A DNA stretch of 19,574 nt from Conidiobolus incongruus B7586 (lineage: Eukaryota > Entomophthoromycota > Entomophthoromycetes > Entomophthorales > Conidiobolaceae). Location: assembly GCA_000697335.1 (NCBI GenBank), contig JNEM01008523.1:1-19574 (forward strand), in the 5' to 3' direction. The notes beneath the pieces are model-generated. The model saw only the letters and a program-made list of their open reading frames with translations, ran no database searches and was not told where the DNA came from. Position 1 is the first letter of the stretch; each line of letters begins with the position of its first letter. Made by a program: the position numbers and the translations under genes. Positions 14,040-19,574 of this stretch are shown in pieces.

Positions 14040-14400
14040 CAACTTCATCTCGCAATCTATTACTTTATGGAGGTATAACCCCGGAATACACGTCACACCA
14101 CTTCAATATCTTATTTTTTTCAAGATCTAATACACTTCTTTGCACCACCTACAGCCAACAAATGGCCTATAAAAGAACCATTGTTGGGACATTTTCATTT
14201 TCACTTTCAGTCTTCTGTGCAGCCATTAAACTCTATTAAAACACCTTAATCCAAACTATCAAACAAACCACGAGCAAGTCGTTCTCTTCCCTATTATCAA
14301 AATTCTACTTTCAATCAACAAACACAAGATAATCACGATATTAATTATTAAAATTCAATTTACATTTTTCATCATTTTTCTTTTTTGGCATGATATAAGC
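14040..14400 (+). promoter_or_regulatory. Promoter-like and 5'-UTR-like island without an assignable gene
   Basis: This stretch is much richer in C than its surroundings and resembles the TRR1 promoter. It has an ACGTCA bZIP-type core at 14090-14095 and a TATA box (TATAAAAG) at 14168-14175. A pyrimidine tract follows (CATTTTCATTTTCACTTTCAG, about 14190-14210). Then come about 100 bases rich in CAA and C, such as CAAACAAACC and CAATCAACAAACAC, typical of unstructured leaders of well-expressed fungal genes. The next ATG (14404-14406) opens only 14 codons. A strong donor GTAAGT is present at 14458. No long coding frame follows within 2.7 kb, so the product, if any, could be a non-coding RNA, a micropeptide or a lost gene. 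Confidence 0.45.
14162..14239 (+). CDS. Micro-ORF of 25 codons, hypothetical
   Basis: ATG at 14162 to TAA at 14237-14239 encodes MAYKRT, then a hydrophobic middle (IVGTFSFSLSVFCAAI), then KLY. The charged start followed by about 16 apolar residues looks like a small membrane segment or signal-like peptide. The start context (CAACAAATGGC) is good for a eukaryote. Its second to fifth codons overlap the TATA-like sequence, so the two readings compete: if TATA is real, this ATG lies upstream of transcription. Short open runs are common by chance. Confidence 0.2.
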   Translation: MAYKRTIVGTFSFSLSVFCAAIKLY

Positions 14401-17064
14401 AAAGATGACTAAATTAAATAATTATAAGTTTTTCAATATTAAATCTTAAATTGAAAAGTAAGTAGTTACATCTTATTAAATATTTATTATTTAATAGTGA
14501 GAGAATTTATTAACTTGGAAACTTTTAAAAATTATCCTCAGATTATGTTAATATATCAAAACAATAGTATTAATGTATAGTAACTAATTTCCATCTACCA
14601 TTGAATAATATATAATACACTGAAAACTTTAAATATAAATAGAATTTGATCTTGTATAATATTGACTCTAATTTGAATTAATTTTGAACTAAAATATTGA
14701 TATTAAAAATTGGCACTATATAGTTTCCAATTTATTAGTTTAAAGATATATAATTGATCAAATGATTATAATATTCTATTCTAGTGCATTAATTATGTAA
14801 TATATATTTATAAATATTTCAACTATTAAAATTTAATTTTATATACTTCTTATAAATTATTTTATATTATTGAAGCTAAAAATGATTTCATATTACAATA
14901 TAAAATTATTTATTTAACATTCAACAATTCATTTTATTCAATATACCAAAAAGTTTGGATACAATAAAACTCATATTTTGATATATAATTATAATCTGAT
15001 TAAAATAGTGATATTTATGATTATGCTTAAATATCTATAAAATTATAAAAATTATATAATAAAATATTAAGATTAAAAAAATGATCAAAATTATAGACGG
15101 ATATTCAAAATATTTTAATAATCTCTAACCTCTTATTAATATTCATCTGAAAACAAGGTATAATAGAAATAAGTCATTCTCCCAAGTTTTTTTCTCAATC
15201 ATACTGGATTTTAAGTAAATAGTTAATTGGCATAAATACTATGAATAATATTTGTTATTTCAATATTAAATGTATCATATTATTTTTTCACTAATAATCA
15301 ATGATATACTTAATATTGAAGTCATAAATATTATCTATAGTTTTTATGCAAATTAGATATTAAATGATAGAATCCAAAATAGGAACAAATTATCTTGAAA
15401 GGATGGAATTTAATTGTTTTGTTTGAATGTTTATTTTTTAAACAGATTTTCTTATATGACACTGTTTAATTATATCATTACACCGATTTAATTAATTATT
15501 CATTAAACCAATCTTCAATGGTAAATATCAGTTTCTCAATATTTAAAACAGTTCAAAATCATAAAATATTCAATACCAGATTTAAACAAGTCAAAATTTT
15601 ATTAATTATTAATATAATCAACTAATTTTTTATATGAAAAATTTAAATAGTGAACAAAATGAAAGTATCCTAATCTTATATTTTCTAAGCTCTAAGATTC
15701 AATCTCATTTTTATTTGAAAAGAGAATACTAATCAAAGTTTTTTATGCACGGAGTGAATATTATATCAAAAGTAGTAATCTATTCCTCAATGATTAATAT
15801 CTAATATTGAACAGTTTAATATATTGAAAAATTGATATTTACCCCTGAAAACTGGTTTATGATTACGTACTTTTTTATATTATAAAATCAGTTCGGATTT
15901 TTATTTGTGTAAACATTAATTGCACTTTATTATAAATCATAATTCTATTTATCTATCCAAACATAATAATATTCACTAGTATTTGATTTGTGTCAATAGT
16001 CATATTAAATTGGATTTATAGCAAAATACATATATTAATATAATAAATATTTAAATTTTGATCAATATTATATAAAATTAATTCATTTTCGAAATCTATA
16101 TTCAAATTTCAACTATTATAATAATAGTCTATTTAACATTATCATAAATATATCATATTTCCCTAGCAAGTACCAAAGTAATCCTATCCTAAATTCATAG
16201 TTCGATATTACGCTTATTATAAGAAGGTTTATATATATTTGGTTATACAGTATGATATTGAGTATTTATTATAAACTACTTGTTTTCTCAGTTATATAAT
16301 TAAGTAAACTATGATATTATTAATATTTTATCTAATATGAGTTATATTCAATAAATCCATTTATAGATCATCATATAAAAACATTAAAATACAATTGAAA
16401 GTTATTAATTCATATTCAAATACATTATAATATAAAACAATAACTATAAATTTGTTTTAAAGGTGATACTGTTTTTTGTATTAAAATAAATTTCCGAATA
16501 TATTGATGTTTTTAAAAATTTCATTTAAATCAATAAAGAAAAATAACTAGATTTTTAACTAGAATAGGCAAGGCCTTTCCACAAAATGAGATGAATGGGT
16601 TAAACTTCTGAAATTATGTTAATAAAATACTAATAACGTTTCAAAAATATGCTCAATAAATCAATAAATTCACCTTATTTAATTAAGAAAATTTCAAATA
16701 TGTATTTCATGATATTGTATATCAAATATATTTAATACATGTTTAAGATTAAATATAAGTGATATATTTCAAATAAGGAGTATCCTTTATTTTATATTAT
16801 ATAACTATATTATTTGAAATAATAATTCACAAAAATACTAATTTTTCCAGTTGAATTTGATTTATTGAATTATAGTAATTAATTGGATATAAATTAATAA
16901 TAAATTGGGCAGTTCTTTTCAATTTAATATTTCATAAAAATAAACCAGCCATTTATAAACAGATCATAGTTTTAATTCAGCTCTGTAACGTATTAAAATC
17001 AATTGAATCAGTTTAAAATTCGAGTATTTAAATATTCATGGTTACTACTTTTCAAAGCGTTGTT
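14401..17064. other. Long AT-rich gene-free region
   Basis: About 2.7 kb of the most AT-rich DNA in the window, with stops dense in all six frames. I found no coding frame, structured RNA or clear repeat. Slightly less AT-rich patches at about 15840-15900 and 16560-16620 contain nothing recognisable. The right end grades into the chitinase promoter. Confidence 0.6.
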
Positions 17065-17087
17065 TTTTAGTTGATCTTTTAGTTGAT
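17065..17087 (+). repeat. Tandem pair TTTTAGTTGAT in the chitinase promoter
   Basis: Two identical 11-base copies occur at 17065-17075 and 17077-17087 with one base between, ending 97 bases before the chitinase start. A pyrimidine tract with repeated CATTTT units follows at about 17134-17159. The pair may be a double binding site or simple replication slippage. Confidence 0.5.
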
Positions 17088-17184
17088 ATTTATTTTGAAC
17101 TGTTTGATTCCATTGTTTATCATTAATCAATTTCATTTATTTTCATTTTCATTTCTTTTGCTTTTTAATTAATTATTCAAAGAA

Positions 17185-18615
17185 ATGAAGCATTTTCAAT
17201 ATCTTGGATTGCTTTTAATTTCTATTGCTGCAACACTTGATGATTATAGTGAGCTATTCCCATACAATTACGAGGAAAACATCGCTACCCAATCAGACAA
17301 AATAGTTTTGGGCTATTATGTCCCATGGGGTCGTGTAGAGCCAGAGGCCCTTAGTTGGGGAAAATTAACTCATATTAATTATGGATTTGCCCTATTAACC
17401 AAAAAAGACCCCGTTAATCCTACAGTTGATCGATATTATGATGGAACTAGGATTAGAAAGCTGCAAAAACTGGGCAAAGAGAAAAATGTAAAAATTTTAA
17501 TGACAGTAGGTGGATGGACTGGTGGTCAAACATTTAGTTTGATTGCAAAAGATCCAGAGATGAGAAAGCAATTCATTAACAATACTTTGACATTTGTTCG
17601 TGTCAATACTAAACCCGAGTACGATGAACATCCAGATGGCTGGGGTTTGGATGGGATTGATCTAGACTGGGAATACCCTGCGAGAGCAGGGGCTGCTTGT
17701 AACCTTGTGGATCCTATGGATAGTCAAAACTTTCTGCAGCTATTGAAAGAATTGAGACAAGCTTTAGATACGGAATTTCCTAAGGAGAGGAAATTGCTAA
17801 CCGCTGCGGTTCGTGTCCAACCATTTGATGATCCTAATAAACAACCTATGACTAATGTAGCAGAGTTTGCAAAGTATTTAGACTTTGTAAATATCATGGC
17901 TTATGATATCAACGGGGGATGGTCAGCCACCACAGGGCCAAACGCACCAACTTTTCTCAACAAGGCTCAAGCGGATCCTTACAGTTTGAAGCAGTCAATC
18001 CAGGATTGGACAGCAGCAGGTTTCCCAAAACGTCAACTCGTCGCTGGATTGCCTTTCTATGGCCGTAGCCAGATTGCTGTAACTGACATGAGTCTCAACC
18101 CAAAATTACAGTTTGTGCCTAAGTTAGCAGAGGTACCAAAGGGAGATCCATCAGATGCCAACGAACCAAACATGATATGTAATGAAGGTTCCGTTTATTC
18201 TGGAGTCTGGAAATACAAGTACTTGAGATCATTGATACTTGTCAAGGACCCAATTACTCCTAGTGATGGATACATTCGCTATTATGATAATACCACACAA
18301 ACACCATGGTTATTCCGGCCTTCAGACAAACGATACATTAGCTATGATGATCCCATTAGTTTGAAGGTAAAGGTTGACCTTGTTAGGTATATGGGGTTGA
18401 GAGGAGTGATGTTCTGGGATCTAAGTCATGATGTGAATGATGAGCTTCTCAATGTCGCGAACACGGTACATACTCCTTGGGATAGTTCTACTCCAGTTCC
18501 AAGACAATTCCTTAAAGATGAGGGAACTTTACATAAAGCTAAGGAGCATGTTAAACCCAATCCATCAGTTTATCAAATATCAGAAAACTATAATCGCTTA
18601 ACAAGATTTGCTTAA
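17185..18615 (+). CDS. Secreted GH18 chitinase
   Basis: One uninterrupted exon encodes 476 residues. Residues 1 to about 17 (MKHFQYLGLLLISIAAT) form a signal peptide. The GH18 barrel runs from about 40 (KIVLGYYVPWGR) to about 425. The catalytic DxxDxDxE is D156-D159-D161-E163 in DGIDLDWEYP, with E163 the acid/base. Other family marks are TVGGW at 107-111, MAYD at 238-241, GLPFYGR at 288-294 and the barrel-closing Trp in MFWDLSHD (W411). N-glycosylation sequons occur at N132 and N369. It should cleave beta-1,4 linkages of chitin outside the cell or in the wall. The last 45 residues are hydrophilic, with no chitin-binding module, Ser/Thr-rich stalk or GPI signal. Roles could be wall remodelling or breakdown of insect or fungal chitin. 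Lack of introns contrasts with the intron-rich neighbours. Confidence 0.95.
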   Translation: MKHFQYLGLLLISIAATLDDYSELFPYNYEENIATQSDKIVLGYYVPWGRVEPEALSWGKLTHINYGFALLTKKDPVNPTVDRYYDGTRIRKLQKLGKEKNVKILMTVGGWTGGQTFSLIAKDPEMRKQFINNTLTFVRVNTKPEYDEHPDGWGLDGIDLDWEYPARAGAACNLVDPMDSQNFLQLLKELRQALDTEFPKERKLLTAAVRVQPFDDPNKQPMTNVAEFAKYLDFVNIMAYDINGGWSATTGPNAPTFLNKAQADPYSLKQSIQDWTAAGFPKRQLVAGLPFYGRSQIAVTDMSLNPKLQFVPKLAEVPKGDPSDANEPNMICNEGSVYSGVWKYKYLRSLILVKDPITPSDGYIRYYDNTTQTPWLFRPSDKRYISYDDPISLKVKVDLVRYMGLRGVMFWDLSHDVNDELLNVANTVHTPWDSSTPVPRQFLKDEGTLHKAKEHVKPNPSVYQISENYNRLTRFA

Positions 18616-19025
18616 AACACAAATGCAGAATTTTTAGATTATTTTTTACTATCTTTAATTATTTCAATTTTAAATAAATTTTCATATAATTATTATGTAA
18701 ATAATTTTTTTTGAATGTATTGTTTGATCAATGAGTTGATCATGTATTCTTGTTTAATGTTTAAATGTTTTGAGAATTAGTGTATCATTGAAAAATGAAT
18801 TCAAAATCCATAGTTGAATAAAAATCAACAGTCAATAAAATAATTTAAATTAATTAAACATTTTTAATATATATCAATTAGAATAATCAAATCTAAAGCT
18901 AATTTTAAAATATCAATAATATGAAATATAAAAAGAATATTAAACATATTATGATAGTATTAGATATTAAAATTAAAAAATAAATAAATTAAAATATAAA
19001 TTAAATTGAAAAATTTATTATATTA
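18616..19025. other. Spacer between convergent chitinase and right-edge gene
   Basis: About 410 AT-rich bases holding the 3' ends of both genes. AATAAA at 18673-18678 is a possible chitinase poly(A) signal. A short inverted repeat is listed separately. No coding frame is seen. Confidence 0.65.
18725..18742. repeat. Inverted repeat TGATCAA-TGAG-TTGATCA
   Basis: Perfect 7-base arms around a 4-base loop, 110 bases after the chitinase stop. It could fold as a small hairpin in the 3' UTR. A chance origin is quite possible. Confidence 0.4.
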
Positions 19026-19574
19026 TTATAAGCAAACTTTTTCTAAATTAATTGAATCTTCTATTATATCAAATTCTATTAAATCAATATTTGGATCTAA
19101 TTCTTGGTTGACAGGTAAATGTAATATTTGATTTTTCCATTCTTGAATTTTTAATCGTAAACTTTCATTTTCAAGAAAAACAGGTACACTAAAACTAGTG
19201 ATCAAATATTTTGCGTTTCTAAAAATAATTAAATTAATATTTATACATTTATATTGAAATTATGGTAGGATTTTTACTTATATTTCCCAATGAATTTAAT
19301 AACATTAATTGTATTACCGCCTAAACTATTATCCTTATAATTGTTATTATTCATGTTATTATTAAAATATATAATAGGATAATTAAGTAAGAACCCGGTG
19401 ATGGATATCATAAATTTTGGATTTATACATAGCGAAATGCTATTCGATAATTCATTGGGATTGCTGAATTTTAAACTGTGTTTTAATTCTAACTTGAATT
19501 CTTCCAATGTTTGCTTATTTAACTATTTGTAATAATAAATAATTAATATAAAGAAATTGTAATAAGATTTTTTT
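19026..19574 (-). CDS. 3' part of an unassigned gene, tentatively C1orf74/UPF0739 (DUF4504)-like
   Basis: Two exons are visible, 19522-19278 and 19218-19026, joined by a 59-nt intron (donor GTAAAA, acceptor TTTTTAG). They encode the last 145 residues; the 5' end lies beyond the right edge. Bases 19523-19574 look like the upstream intron, ending in AATAG. Segments include INPKFMISITGFLLNYPIIY, an Asn-rich loop, NTINVIKFIGKYK, then LITSFSVPVFLENE and LRLKIQEWKNQI, with an acidic C-terminus ending LEKVCL. The GFLLNYPIIY and SFSVP...EW pattern recalls the vertebrate C1orf74 family, whose function is unknown. That likeness is from memory and could be wrong. The splice join keeps one frame open across both exons, which supports a real gene. 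No catalytic motif is evident. Confidence 0.6.

Overview
The window reads as nuclear DNA of an AT-rich fungus. Intergenic DNA is roughly 80% A+T, and genes stand out as islands of higher GC. I reconstructed sixteen introns: all are 51-71 nt, all begin GTA, and nearly all end in TAG. An MDM34 gene (ERMES complex, a mainly fungal tether) next to a secreted GH18 chitinase points to a fungus. The low GC and wide spacing suggest an early-diverging lineage, possibly Entomophthoromycotina/Zoopagomycota or another AT-rich zygomycete-grade group. That placement is inference; no rRNA or marker in the window settles it.

Layout. A possible 3' tail of a plus-strand gene sits at 1-106, followed by 1.6 kb of AT-rich DNA. 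MDM34 (1739-2859, +, 3 exons) converges on RPT1, a 19S proteasome ATPase (3303-5139, -, 10 exons). A 1.8 kb spacer separates RPT1 from the divergent intronless eL29 gene (6949-7143, +). A pyrimidine-rich 1.1 kb stretch leads to RPC9, an RNA polymerase III stalk subunit (8248-8836, -, 3 exons). After 2.8 kb comes thioredoxin reductase (11630-12750, +, 3 exons), with a clear TATA box and three CCAAT boxes upstream. The next 4.4 kb has no recognisable protein gene but contains a promoter-like and 5'-UTR-like island at about 14.04-14.40 kb. An intronless secreted chitinase follows (17185-18615, +). The right edge carries the 3' part of a minus-strand gene resembling the C1orf74/DUF4504 family (19026 to window end).

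The genes do not form a pathway. They are independent housekeeping functions (organelle contact, proteolysis, translation, Pol III transcription, redox) plus one secreted cell-wall or nutrition enzyme. Codon choice differs: eL29 and thioredoxin reductase favour C-ending and AAG codons, as expected for strongly expressed genes, while RPC9, the chitinase and the last gene are more A/T-ending.

I saw no tRNA, rRNA, transposon, virus-like element or CRISPR array. I found no convincing new multi-gene system. The most open questions are the orphan promoter-like island at 14 kb with its 25-codon ORF, the strand-skewed tract after eL29, and the poorly characterised gene at the right edge.
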